This document shows positions 1 to 8,510 of a DNA stretch of 64,000 nucleotides, in pieces. Each line of letters begins with the position of its first letter. Position 1 is the stretch's first letter. The position numbers and the translations under genes are program-made. The notes beneath the pieces were generated by a model. The model saw nothing but the letters and a program-made list of their open reading frames with translations. It was not told where the DNA came from and did no database searches. This DNA comes from CAJQGY01 sp905478015. GTDB lineage: Bacteria; Pseudomonadota; Gammaproteobacteria; Magnimaribacterales; D2472. Location of the stretch: assembly GCA_943788365.1 (NCBI GenBank), contig CALSPZ010000001.1, positions 558,001-622,000 on the forward strand, written 5' to 3'.

Positions 1-713
1 AAGTAGAGTTCAGGAGCAATTCTAAGATATAAATCTCTGTCTAATGCATTATGTTTAGTAATAAATGGTCTTGCTACAGCCCCGCCTGGAATTGGATGCA
101 TCATTGGTGTCTCTACTTCAATAAAATTTCTATTCCTTAAAGATAATCTCATTGAATCAATAATTTTAGTCCTATCTAAAAAAACTTGTTTAGACTCATC
201 GCTGCTCATAAGATCTAGATACCTTTGTCTATATCTTATTTCAATATCAGAAAGGCCTTTAAATTTATCAGGCATTGGTCTTACAGATTTGGTAATCAAT
301 ACTGTGTTTGATGCCTCTATAGTCAATTCATCTGTTCTAGTTTTAAAGAGCTTGCCCTCAACGCCAATAATATCGCCAAGATCCCATGTCTTAAAGTCCT
401 CATATAGCTCTTTATCAACTGTATTCTTGCTTATATATATTTGAATATCTCCACTTCCATCTCTTATGGTTGCAAAGCTAGCATTTCCCATAATTCTTCT
501 TAATACAACTCTTCCTGCAACTGATATACCTGTTATATTTTTTTCCTCTAGCTCTTCTTTTGTTAGTTGAGAAAAATGAGAGATTAAATCTTTTGCATAG
601 TTTTCTTTGTAAAAATTATTTATATAAGCTTTTTTATTTGATCTAAGAACTTCAAGTTTCTTCCTTCGCTCTTCTATTATTCCCTCTTCTCCACCAATAT
701 TTTCTTCTGACAT
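1..713 (-). CDS. lysS: Lysine--tRNA ligase (class II), N-terminal part, cut by window edge
   Basis: Class II lysyl-tRNA synthetase, which charges tRNA-Lys with lysine in the cytoplasm. The ATG at 711-713 opens a frame that stays open to base 1, giving about 237 residues and no stop, so the C-terminal catalytic half lies outside. Visible parts are a Lys/Glu-rich N-terminal helix, the OB-fold anticodon-binding domain (SVAGRVVLRRIMGNASFATI region), the motif 1 region (RYRQRYLDLM, then NFIEVETPMM), and the start of motif 2 (DLYLRIAPELY). It follows prfB with no gap, the usual prfB-lysS pairing. Identity is clear; only completeness is unknown. Confidence 0.95.
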   Translation of the reverse strand, partial: MSEENIGGEEGIIEERRKKLEVLRSNKKAYINNFYKENYAKDLISHFSQLTKEELEEKNITGISVAGRVVLRRIMGNASFATIRDGSGDIQIYISKNTVDKELYEDFKTWDLGDIIGVEGKLFKTRTDELTIEASNTVLITKSVRPMPDKFKGLSDIEIRYRQRYLDLMSSDESKQVFLDRTKIIDSMRLSLRNRNFIEVETPMMHPIPGGAVARPFITKHNALDRDLYLRIAPELY

Positions 714-1811
714 CTATACCCCCTCGTTAAGGCTACATTTAATAAATTCGTCTATTTCACCATTTAAAACTGCTGAAGTATTTCCAGTTTCATAACCGGT
801 TCTTAGATCTTTTATTCGAGATTGGTCCAGTACATAGGATCTGATCTGACTGCCCCAGCCAATATCAGACTTACTTTCTTCTAATACCTGTCTCTCTTCA
901 TTTTGTTTTTGTAATTCTAACTCGTAAAGCTTTGATTTAAGTTGTTTAAAAGCATTTTCTTTATTCTTATGCTGAGATCTATCGCTTTGGCATTGAGCAA
1001 CAACACCTGAGGGTTCATGTGTAAGCCTAACAGCAGAATCCGTTTTATTGACATGCTGACCTCCTGCACCTGAAGCTCTGTATGTATCTATACGAATATC
1101 AGATGGGTTTATTTCAATCTCTATTGAATCATCAACCTCAGGTGAAATAAATACAGAAGCAAACGATGTATGTCTTCTGTTACCAGAATCAAAAGGTGAT
1201 TTTCGCACTAACCTATGTATTCCTGTTTCTGTTCTTAACCACCCATATGCATGATCACCCTCTACATATAGTGATGCTGATTTAATCCCAGCTACTTCAC
1301 CATGAGAAATTTCTGTAATTGAGATTTTAAAGTTTCTGCTTTCTGCCCATTTAGAGTACATTCTTAATAGCATTTCTGCCCAGTCTTGAGCCTCCGTCCC
1401 TCCAGAACCTGATTGAATATCAACATAAGCAGATGATGGGTCCATTTTATTTGTGAACATTCTTCTAAACTCTAAATCAATAACGCCCTGCTCCATTTCA
1501 GTAAATTCTTGTAAAATTTCTTTTATAGCATCATCATCGGACTCTTCTAGAGCCATCTCTAAAAGCATAAGACTGTCAGAAACCTTTTCTTTTATTAAAT
1601 TGTAATTTTCAATTGCTTTTTCAAGTGAAGATTTTTCTTTGTTTAGGCTTTGAGATAAGTCTAGATCTGACCATACCTCTTCAGTAGAAAGGCTTTCTTC
1701 AATAAATTTTAGTCTTTTTTCCTTATCATCGAGCGCAAAAGGCCCATTAGCAATTTCTACTAGCCTTAAATTTAAATCGTTCAAAGACGAATTGAGTTCA
1801 GCTTGATCCAC
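714..1811 (-). CDS. prfB: Peptide chain release factor 2 (RF2), no programmed frameshift
   Basis: RF2 recognises UGA/UAA stop codons and triggers peptide release. The 365-residue length matches the family. The SPF codon-recognition motif (RKSPFDSG) and the catalytic GGQ loop (RASGAGGQHVNKT) are both present. It starts at GTG 1809-1811, directly after the thrC TAA; there is no earlier usable ATG and only a weak ribosome site. Most bacterial prfB genes carry an in-frame UGA near codon 26 that needs a +1 frameshift. Here the aligned stretch (residues 22-30, NGPFALDDK) is read straight through with no stop, so that autoregulation is absent. recJ, often found between thrC and prfB, is missing. Confidence 0.96.
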   Translation of the reverse strand: MDQAELNSSLNDLNLRLVEIANGPFALDDKEKRLKFIEESLSTEEVWSDLDLSQSLNKEKSSLEKAIENYNLIKEKVSDSLMLLEMALEESDDDAIKEILQEFTEMEQGVIDLEFRRMFTNKMDPSSAYVDIQSGSGGTEAQDWAEMLLRMYSKWAESRNFKISITEISHGEVAGIKSASLYVEGDHAYGWLRTETGIHRLVRKSPFDSGNRRHTSFASVFISPEVDDSIEIEINPSDIRIDTYRASGAGGQHVNKTDSAVRLTHEPSGVVAQCQSDRSQHKNKENAFKQLKSKLYELELQKQNEERQVLEESKSDIGWGSQIRSYVLDQSRIKDLRTGYETGNTSAVLNGEIDEFIKCSLNEGV

Positions 1812-3197
1812 TTAATTATTTTTAATTATAAACTTAAATATATCATCTTTTGATGCAGGCATTTTAACTGCGTACTCTTTACCTTCCATAGCTTCTAGTA
1901 AATTTTTTGGAACTTCAGATAGTTGTAGCCCAGCTTTTTTAACAACATCAGGAAATTTAGCCGGGTGAGCTGTTGAGAGGATCAGCGTATGCCCTTTAAG
2001 TTTATTATTAAGAGAATCAACAGATGATGTACCTACAGCTGTATGTGGATCGACAAGATAATTGTATTTATCTTTAATATATTTCATGTGCGCAATTGTT
2101 TCATCGTTTTTTACTGTGTGACTAAGAAAAATATCCTTACTTTTATTCCAAATCTTTCCCTCTAGTTCAATGGGAGTATTTGGAAATGCCGAATATAATT
2201 TTAAGCATATTTTGGAATCTCTTTCTGCATACAAATCATAAATTAATCTTTCAAAGTTACTTGCAATACTTATGTCCATGCTTGGAGACAGGGTTTCATA
2301 AACAGCTTTTTTAGAATAATCATTATTTCTAAAAAATCTATCTAAAATATTATTATCATTAACAGCAACTATTATTTTTTCTAATGGCATGCCCATTTTG
2401 CTAGCGGCATAACAAGCAAAAACATTGCCAAAATTTCCAGTTGGCACAGAGAAATTAATGCCTTTTGAGAAATTATTAACCACTAGGGTTGCATAAAAAT
2501 AATAGCAGATTTGTCCAATAATTCTCACCCAATTAATTGAATTTACTGCCAGCAGATATTGATTATCTTTTAAAAATGATCTTTCTTTAAAACCCTGTTT
2601 AACAATATCCTGGCAGTCGTCGAAACTACCATCAACAAGAAGGGTGAAGACATTATCACTTTTTACTGTTGTCATCTGTCTTCGTTGTATATCTGACATG
2701 TTTCTATCAGGCAGTAATATAAAACTTTTAATAGAATCAAATCTTTTGCATGCATCAATTGCCGCAGAGCCTGTATCTCCAGAGGTGGCACCCAGAACTA
2801 TAGCAGTCTTGTTATTTTTTTTTAGTGTTTTGTTGAAGAAGGCTGCTGCAAGCTGCAATCCAAAATCTTTAAAAGCCGCAGTGGGTCCATGAAACAGCTC
2901 GAGAACTGATTTTTCTTCATCAAGCGAACGAATTGGTGCAAAATTTTTGTCTGAAAAATCATGCCATGTTTTGTCTAAAAGCTCTAAAACCTCACTTTGT
3001 TGAAATGAAGATGATGTATACAGAGGAACGATCTGCTTTGCTACGTCTAAAAATGTTTTTTGTTTTTTAAGATTATCGAGATTGACCTGAGGCCATTCAT
3101 TTGGCATGAACAAACCCCCATCTGAAGCAAGGCCCTGAAGAAGAACTTCTTCAAATGTCTTATTACTATCCCCTCCTCTTGTACTATGAAAGAGCAT
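1812..3197 (-). CDS. thrC: Threonine synthase
   Basis: PLP enzyme converting O-phosphohomoserine to threonine, the last step of the pathway. The protein is 461 residues. Near the N-terminus it has the family pattern STRGG, and the PLP-lysine region reads HGPTAAFKDFG. LGATSGDTGSAA is the phosphate-binding loop and SVPTGNFGN is also conserved. The start ATG shares one base with the hom stop (TAATG), so the two are translationally coupled. thrB (homoserine kinase) is not in the window. Length and motifs fit the long bacterial ThrC class found in gammaproteobacteria. Confidence 0.96.
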   Translation of the reverse strand: MLFHSTRGGDSNKTFEEVLLQGLASDGGLFMPNEWPQVNLDNLKKQKTFLDVAKQIVPLYTSSSFQQSEVLELLDKTWHDFSDKNFAPIRSLDEEKSVLELFHGPTAAFKDFGLQLAAAFFNKTLKKNNKTAIVLGATSGDTGSAAIDACKRFDSIKSFILLPDRNMSDIQRRQMTTVKSDNVFTLLVDGSFDDCQDIVKQGFKERSFLKDNQYLLAVNSINWVRIIGQICYYFYATLVVNNFSKGINFSVPTGNFGNVFACYAASKMGMPLEKIIVAVNDNNILDRFFRNNDYSKKAVYETLSPSMDISIASNFERLIYDLYAERDSKICLKLYSAFPNTPIELEGKIWNKSKDIFLSHTVKNDETIAHMKYIKDKYNYLVDPHTAVGTSSVDSLNNKLKGHTLILSTAHPAKFPDVVKKAGLQLSEVPKNLLEAMEGKEYAVKMPASKDDIFKFIIKNN

Positions 3198-4462
3198 TAG
3201 TCTGTACTTTCTATTCTTATTGTTCTTAAATTTTTAATAGTATCTAAAGATAGAATCTTATCTTTTATGCCTTCGAGCTTATCCTCTTTAAATATATCTG
3301 TAATTAAAATTATCGGCACTATATTTTTTCCAAGCTCATCTTTTTGAACCATTGACTCAATGCCAATGCTTTCTTCAGCAAGCCTTGTGGTAATTGAGGC
3401 CATTACTCCAGGATTATCTTCAGCTTCAATAAAGAAATAATATTGAAATGAAAATTCTCCAAAGTCTTTAATTGGTTTCTGGTTAATTGAGCTAACAACG
3501 TTCAGAATATCTTCATTTGAATTAGCTAAATGTATGATATCTGATATCAAACCAGATGCCGTTGATTCTTGACCGGCACCAGATCCAGCAATATGAATTT
3601 TTCCAATAAGATCAGTATCAACCTCGATTCCATTTCTGACACCTTTTAAATTTGCTAAATATGATTTTTTAGAAACAAGTGCTGGATGAGCTCTTAGTTC
3701 AATCTTATCTTCGTTATCCTCAGAAATTGCAAGATGTTTTATCGTATACCCAAGCATTTCAGCATAGATAAAATCTTTTTTATCAATTTTTGTTATGCCT
3801 TCAATATAAAAATCTTTTGGAGGAAGTGACGAGCCATATGCAATAGATGAAAGTAAACCAATTTTGTGAGCAGCATCTACTCCTTCAATATCAAATGATG
3901 GGTCGGGCTCTGCATAACCCTCCTTTTGGGCTAGCTCTAATGTGTCATCAAATTCATTTCCTTCTTCCATGTTAGATAAAATAAAGTTGGATGTTCCGTT
4001 AAGCATGCCAGATATTTTTTTTATCTTATTTGGGGCAAGCTCCTCTTTAAGCATCTTCACTATTGGGGTACCGGCACATACTGCAGCTTCAAATAATACT
4101 TTAACTTTGTTTTTGTTTGCTTCCGCAAAAATTTCGTCGCCATGATTAAAAATAACAGCTTTGTTTGCTGTTATCACATGCTTTCCAGCCCTAATTGATT
4201 TCAATATAAGTTCACGTGCAACCTCGACGCCACCAATCAATTCAACCACTACATCTATATCTTGTTCTGGAATATCAAAAATATCTCTAAAAATAGGAGT
4301 AGCTCCTGGGTTACATTTTGGATTGTCTCTTCTTGCCCCAATGCAAGCAATATTAATATCAACTCCAGCTTTGGTAATGTAATTATTATTTGACTCTATT
4401 GCATTAAACATACCAGTGGCAACATTACCCCAACCACATATTCCTACTTTCAATGTTTTCAT
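3197..4462 (-). CDS. hom: Homoserine dehydrogenase, monofunctional with ACT domain
   Basis: Reduces aspartate semialdehyde to homoserine for threonine and methionine synthesis. Residues 1-130 form an NAD(P)-binding Rossmann fold (VGICGWGNVATG near the start). The catalytic domain follows, with GMLNGTSNFIL and the homoserine dehydrogenase signature around EGYAEPDPSFDIEGVDAAHK. Residues from about 345 form an ACT domain (FIEAEDNPGVMASI), which in the family senses threonine. There is no aspartokinase domain, so this is the 421-residue Pseudomonas-type enzyme rather than the E. coli ThrA fusion. It lies between alaC and thrC with no gaps. Confidence 0.96.
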   Translation of the reverse strand: MKTLKVGICGWGNVATGMFNAIESNNNYITKAGVDINIACIGARRDNPKCNPGATPIFRDIFDIPEQDIDVVVELIGGVEVARELILKSIRAGKHVITANKAVIFNHGDEIFAEANKNKVKVLFEAAVCAGTPIVKMLKEELAPNKIKKISGMLNGTSNFILSNMEEGNEFDDTLELAQKEGYAEPDPSFDIEGVDAAHKIGLLSSIAYGSSLPPKDFYIEGITKIDKKDFIYAEMLGYTIKHLAISEDNEDKIELRAHPALVSKKSYLANLKGVRNGIEVDTDLIGKIHIAGSGAGQESTASGLISDIIHLANSNEDILNVVSSINQKPIKDFGEFSFQYYFFIEAEDNPGVMASITTRLAEESIGIESMVQKDELGKNIVPIILITDIFKEDKLEGIKDKILSLDTIKNLRTIRIESTD

Positions 4463-5644
4463 TTAATTACCTAAAATATTTTTAATGCCTCTAACTGCCT
4501 GTCTTATTCTTTGCTCATTTTCAATTAAGGAAAAACGAACATAATTATCCCCTTCAATTCCAAAGCCTGCACCTGGTGATACTGCAACTTTAGCTTCAGA
4601 TATTAACATTTTACTAAACTCAAGAGACCCTAAATTTTCAAACTTTTTAGGTACTTTAGCCCAAACAAACATTGTTGCAAGTGGCTTCTCAATGCTCCAG
4701 CCAATTCTATTCAAACCATCGCATAATTCATCCCTTCTAGATTTATATATATTACTAATATGTTTAACCTCATCATCACATTCATTTAATGCTTTTATGG
4801 CTGCAACCTGAATAGGAGTAAAGGTTCCATAGTCTAAATATGATTTCATTTTTTTTAAAGCCTCTATAAGATCCTTATTTCCACAGCAAAATCCTACTCT
4901 CCAGCCAGGCATATTATAGGATTTTGACATAGTAAAAAATTCAACTGCTATATCTTTTGCGCCATCAACCTCTAGAATTGATGGTGACTTATAACCATCA
5001 AAAGTAATATCTGAATATGCCAAATCATGAATTACCCAAATGTCATATTTTTTACCAATTTTAATAATTTTCTCGAAGAAAAATTTATCTGCTATTTGAG
5101 TTGTTGGGTTAGAAGGAAAATTAATAATAATCATTTTTGGTTTTTTTACAGACTTTAAAATACTGGTCTCAATATCATCTATAAAATTATCTAAGTTTTC
5201 TTTCAATGGAACTGATTTTAAATTAGCGCCAGCTATGACAACTCCATAAGAATGGATTGGATAAGTTGGTGATTGAACTATCACAGAGTCATTTGGGGAA
5301 AGTGTGGCCAAGGAAAGATGAGCTATACCCTCTTTAGAGCCCATGCAAGTTACAACCTCTTTATCAATACATAAATCAACTCCATGCTTTCTTTTATACC
5401 AATCTGCAATAGCGAGTCTTAATTTTGGAATTCCCGCTGATTGGGAGTATCTATGTGTTAAAGGGTTTTTTACAGTTTCCGTAAGCTTGTCTACTATAGC
5501 TTGGGGCGTAGCTTGATCGGGATTACCCATACCTAGGTCAATAATATCCTCTCCGAGAGATCTGGCTTTGCTCTTTAAGTTATTTATTTCAGAGAATATA
5601 TAAGGAGGTAGTTTATCTGCATTTACAAATCTGAGATCAGGCAT
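4463..5644 (-). CDS. alaC: PLP-dependent aminotransferase, AlaC type
   Basis: Class I/II aminotransferase of the AlaC (YfdZ) group, which makes alanine from pyruvate and glutamate. The N-terminus (LPPYIF, then GEDIIDLGMGNPD) is typical of that group. The PLP lysine lies in FFTMSKSYNMPGWRVGF, and the distal arginine in NYVRFSLIENEQRIRQA. The protein is 393 residues. A GGAG ribosome site formed by the end of dsbC precedes the ATG by seven bases, and the stop abuts the hom start. Its place in the hom-thrC operon suggests a link to amino-acid supply. Exact substrate preference cannot be read from sequence; LL-diaminopimelate aminotransferase is a close relative. Confidence 0.85.
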   Translation of the reverse strand: MPDLRFVNADKLPPYIFSEINNLKSKARSLGEDIIDLGMGNPDQATPQAIVDKLTETVKNPLTHRYSQSAGIPKLRLAIADWYKRKHGVDLCIDKEVVTCMGSKEGIAHLSLATLSPNDSVIVQSPTYPIHSYGVVIAGANLKSVPLKENLDNFIDDIETSILKSVKKPKMIIINFPSNPTTQIADKFFFEKIIKIGKKYDIWVIHDLAYSDITFDGYKSPSILEVDGAKDIAVEFFTMSKSYNMPGWRVGFCCGNKDLIEALKKMKSYLDYGTFTPIQVAAIKALNECDDEVKHISNIYKSRRDELCDGLNRIGWSIEKPLATMFVWAKVPKKFENLGSLEFSKMLISEAKVAVSPGAGFGIEGDNYVRFSLIENEQRIRQAVRGIKNILGN

Positions 5645-5647
5645 AAT

Positions 5648-6352
5648 TTACTCCATCAGCCTCTTAATGAGTTCATCAGGTGGCACATATCCTTTTATTT
5701 GGGAGCCATTACTTGTAAAAATTGCAGGAGTGCCTGTAACGCCAAGATTTTTTCCAAGATTATATTGTTCAGTGATGGGTTGATTGGTGCAAAAAAGTGA
5801 TTTTATTTCACCATCTTCTTTAAGTGTTGATAGTAAATTTTTTTTATCATCTGAGCACCATACACTCACCATCTTCTGATAGGTTTTGCCATCAATACCT
5901 GACCTTGGAAAAGCAGCATAATTTACAGATATCCCAAGATTATTATATTCACTGATCTGACTATGAAATTTTCTACAGTACCCACAGTCAACATCAGTAA
6001 ATACAAATATATTATGTTTTTGATTTTCAGACTTGTACTGAATTAAATCTTCAACTGGTATTGCATCTAAAAGAACTTTCCTTCTATTATCTAAATCCAC
6101 TATGCTCAAATTCTTTACACTACCTTTTTCAATTTGATACAAATCGCCATATATAAAATAATTACCATCTTCAGATACATATAATGGCTGCAGATCACCA
6201 AAATAAACTTTGAAAAGACCATCAATAACTGATTCTTCGATGGACTCAATTTTTGATTCTGGAGGAAGAACAGCTAAAACTTTTTCTTCAATAGTATTTG
6301 TGTACGAAAATAATGAAAGGAAGAATATACAATAAAGAGAATGACTTTTCAT
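5648..6352 (-). CDS. dsbC: Periplasmic thiol:disulfide interchange protein DsbC
   Basis: Disulfide isomerase that reshuffles wrong disulfides in periplasmic proteins. Residues 1-18 look like a signal peptide. An N-terminal dimerisation domain (about 22-85) is followed by a thioredoxin fold with the active-site CGYC at residues 123-126 (FTDVDCGYCRKFH) and a cis-proline loop (GVTGTPAIF). A second cysteine pair is also present (VWCSDD and LFCTNQ). Length 234 fits the family. Sitting next to xerD is the usual arrangement in Pseudomonas-like genomes. A GAGG ribosome site sits five bases before the ATG. Confidence 0.94.
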   Translation of the reverse strand: MKSHSLYCIFFLSLFSYTNTIEEKVLAVLPPESKIESIEESVIDGLFKVYFGDLQPLYVSEDGNYFIYGDLYQIEKGSVKNLSIVDLDNRRKVLLDAIPVEDLIQYKSENQKHNIFVFTDVDCGYCRKFHSQISEYNNLGISVNYAAFPRSGIDGKTYQKMVSVWCSDDKKNLLSTLKEDGEIKSLFCTNQPITEQYNLGKNLGVTGTPAIFTSNGSQIKGYVPPDELIKRLME

Positions 6353-6353
6353 T

Positions 6354-7244
6354 TTAGCCTCGTGGATGATGTTTTTTCAAAATATCACTTAATCTTTGTT
6401 TTGCGATATGAGTATATATTTGAGTTGTCGATAAGTCACTATGGCCAAGCAACATTTGCACAGATCTTAAGTCTGCGCCTCTATTTAATAGATGGGTTGC
6501 AAATGCATGTCTTAAAGTATGTGGTGAGATATTTGAATTTAGATTACATTTCTTTAAATAAACTTTCATTCTATTCCAAAAGCTCACCCTGCTTATTCCC
6601 TTGTTTCTATTGCTTAAAAATAACTCTTTTGCTTGGCTCTTGGCTCTAACTAATAAGTAGTTAGTAATTGCATTATGAGCTTGGTCACCAAATGGTATTA
6701 ATCGCTCCTTTGAGCCCTTTCCCATAATTCTAATAACTCTTCTATTCATATCAATATTATTAAATTTAATGCCTATAAGCTCAGAAACTCTTACTCCAGT
6801 TGCATATAGGAGCTCAACCATTGCTCTGTCTCTTATTTCAATATTGCTATTATTTTTTATTGAGGATAAAAGGATTTCAACATCTTTTTCTGACATAGAG
6901 CTTGGGAGGTTTTTATTTTGTTTTGGGATTGGTATGTCTTCAGTTGGTATGTCTTTTATATATTTTTTCTTTTTTAGAAATAAAAAATAGGATTTGATTG
7001 ATGATATTTTTCTATTTACTGATGAGCTCTTAAAGTCATCATCAAATAAATATTTAATATATTTATTTATATCTTGAGATGTAACTGATTTGGCTGGGAT
7101 TTTTAAAACTTTCATAGACCATTCCATGAAATGTATTAGGTCAGATTGATATGATTTTACAGAGTTTTGTGAAAGACCTTTTTCTATATAAAGATAATCT
7201 AAAAAGGATCTAGTAATAGGATCCTTTAAGAGATACCTTTTCAT
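6354..7244 (-). CDS. xerD: Site-specific tyrosine recombinase XerD
   Basis: Partner of XerC in resolving chromosome dimers at dif. The 296 residues comprise an N-terminal SAM-like DNA-binding domain (about 10-95) and a catalytic domain with the full tyrosine-recombinase set: R152 (ATGVRVSELIG), K in GKGSKERLIPF, H242 and R245 (PHTLRHAFATHLLNRG), H268 (LLGHSDLSTTQIYTH) and nucleophile Y277. Its position between rplS and dsbC is conserved in gammaproteobacteria, which favours XerD over XerC. It is not an integrase of a mobile element: no att repeats or phage genes are nearby. Confidence 0.93.
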   Translation of the reverse strand: MKRYLLKDPITRSFLDYLYIEKGLSQNSVKSYQSDLIHFMEWSMKVLKIPAKSVTSQDINKYIKYLFDDDFKSSSVNRKISSIKSYFLFLKKKKYIKDIPTEDIPIPKQNKNLPSSMSEKDVEILLSSIKNNSNIEIRDRAMVELLYATGVRVSELIGIKFNNIDMNRRVIRIMGKGSKERLIPFGDQAHNAITNYLLVRAKSQAKELFLSNRNKGISRVSFWNRMKVYLKKCNLNSNISPHTLRHAFATHLLNRGADLRSVQMLLGHSDLSTTQIYTHIAKQRLSDILKKHHPRG

Positions 7245-7248
7245 TGAA

Positions 7249-7752
7249 CTAGTCTAATCTTTCTTTAATTCTTGCAGACTTACCAGATCGATCTCTTAGA
7301 TAAAATAGTTTAGCCTGTCTAACATCACCTTTTCTTTTAACAGTAATTGAATCAATCATTGGGCTATGTGTTTGAAAAGTTCTTTCAACACCTATACCGC
7401 TAGAAATTTTTCTTACAATAAAGGAAGAGTTAAGTCCGCCTTTTTTTACACCCATAACAACGCCTTCAAAAGCCTGCAGTCTTGAGCGCTGTCCTTCTTT
7501 TACTTTGACAGAAACCACAACTGTATCTCCCGGTCTGAATGATGGAACATCTGTTTTAAGCTGTCTTTTTTCAAATTGTTGAACAATTTGAGCAGGTGAT
7601 TTTTCTTCTAATGAAACAGAAGGTGCTTGATCGCCTTCTTCATTTGCAGTTTCAGATGATTCTAAAGAAGCCTCATCATTTGATTGAGTTTCTTCTGCTC
7701 CGCTTTCTAAATTAGAAGCATCTTCGTTTGTTGTATTATCTTTGTCTGTCAT
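7249..7752 (-). CDS. rplS: 50S ribosomal protein L19 with acidic N-terminal extension
   Basis: L19 sits at the 30S-50S interface. Residues about 52-167 are a normal L19 (FRPGDTVVVSVKVKEG, RLQAFEGVVMG, then GIGVERTFQTHSP and the basic end GKSARIKERLD). Residues 1-50 are an added tail rich in Glu, Asp, Ser and Asn with almost no basic residues; typical L19 is about 115 residues. There is no internal Met before the core. An AGGTGG ribosome site lies eight bases before the ATG at 7750-7752, so the long form is probably the translated one. It shares an operon with rpsP, which also carries an acidic extension. Confidence 0.95.
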   Translation of the reverse strand: MTDKDNTTNEDASNLESGAEETQSNDEASLESSETANEEGDQAPSVSLEEKSPAQIVQQFEKRQLKTDVPSFRPGDTVVVSVKVKEGQRSRLQAFEGVVMGVKKGGLNSSFIVRKISSGIGVERTFQTHSPMIDSITVKRKGDVRQAKLFYLRDRSGKSARIKERLD

Positions 7753-7774
7753 TTTTTAATCCACCTAAAAAGTG

Positions 7775-8506
7775 CTATAGGATATCCTTAGTTAGCAATT
7801 CTTCCAAGAGTTTTTTTTGTTTATTTGTCAATTTTACATTATTTAATAGTTCTGGTCTTCTTAAATAAGTTTGAATTAAAGAATTTTTCGCTCTCCATTC
7901 TTTTATTTCGTTATGATTTCCGGACAAAAGAACATCTGGTACTGTCATATCTTCAAATATTTCAGGTCTCGTGTAGGCATGCCCTTTAAGCAAACCATTA
8001 GAAAATGTATCATTTTTTAATGAATTATTGTTACCAATAGTACCTGGAATAACTCTTATGATTGCATCTATCGTGCAAAGTGCTGCAGCTTCACCACCAT
8101 TTAGAATAAAATCTCCCAAAGAGATCTCTTCATCTACATACTTATCAATAAACCTTTGATCAATGCCTTCATATCTTCCACAAACAAACGTAAGATTTTT
8201 TTCATTTGAAAGTTTTTGAACTTTTTTTTGATCTAATTTAGATCCTTGTGGAGAGAAGTTAATAACAAGACCTCTGTCATTTTTAGGGATTTCTTTGAGG
8301 GTATTAGCTAATGGCTCTGCCATCATTAACATCCCTTCTCCTCCTCCATATGGTTTAGAGTCAACTTGTCTATGCTTATTAATAGATTTTTGTCTAATAT
8401 CTAAGCAGTTTATTCTTACATTTCCGCTACTAATTGATTGACCAACCAAACCATAATCTAGAAATGAAAACATCTCTGGAAAAATTGTTAGTATATTAAT
8501 ATTCAT
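7775..8506 (-). CDS. trmD: tRNA (guanine-N1)-methyltransferase
   Basis: SPOUT-class enzyme making m1G37 in tRNAs with G36, which prevents frameshifting. The 243 residues begin with INILTIFPEMF. The trefoil-knot SAM site motifs FVCGRYEGIDQRFID and EEISLGDFILNGGEAAA are intact, as is the PYGGGEGMLMM loop. The C-terminal domain carries GNHNEIKEWR. It lies in the standard rpsP-rimM-trmD-rplS order, separated from rimM by four bases. Confidence 0.97.
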   Translation of the reverse strand: MNINILTIFPEMFSFLDYGLVGQSISSGNVRINCLDIRQKSINKHRQVDSKPYGGGEGMLMMAEPLANTLKEIPKNDRGLVINFSPQGSKLDQKKVQKLSNEKNLTFVCGRYEGIDQRFIDKYVDEEISLGDFILNGGEAAALCTIDAIIRVIPGTIGNNNSLKNDTFSNGLLKGHAYTRPEIFEDMTVPDVLLSGNHNEIKEWRAKNSLIQTYLRRPELLNNVKLTNKQKKLLEELLTKDIL

Positions 8507-8510
8507 TATT

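Noticed and set aside
2644..2892. Opposite-strand ORFs inside thrC, hom, groL and other genes
   Set aside because: They lie fully inside well-supported genes, encode no recognisable domain, and have composition expected from the antisense of conserved proteins.
6354..7244. Mobile-element integrase
   Set aside because: Length, motifs and the rplS-xerD-dsbC context identify XerD; no element boundaries are present.
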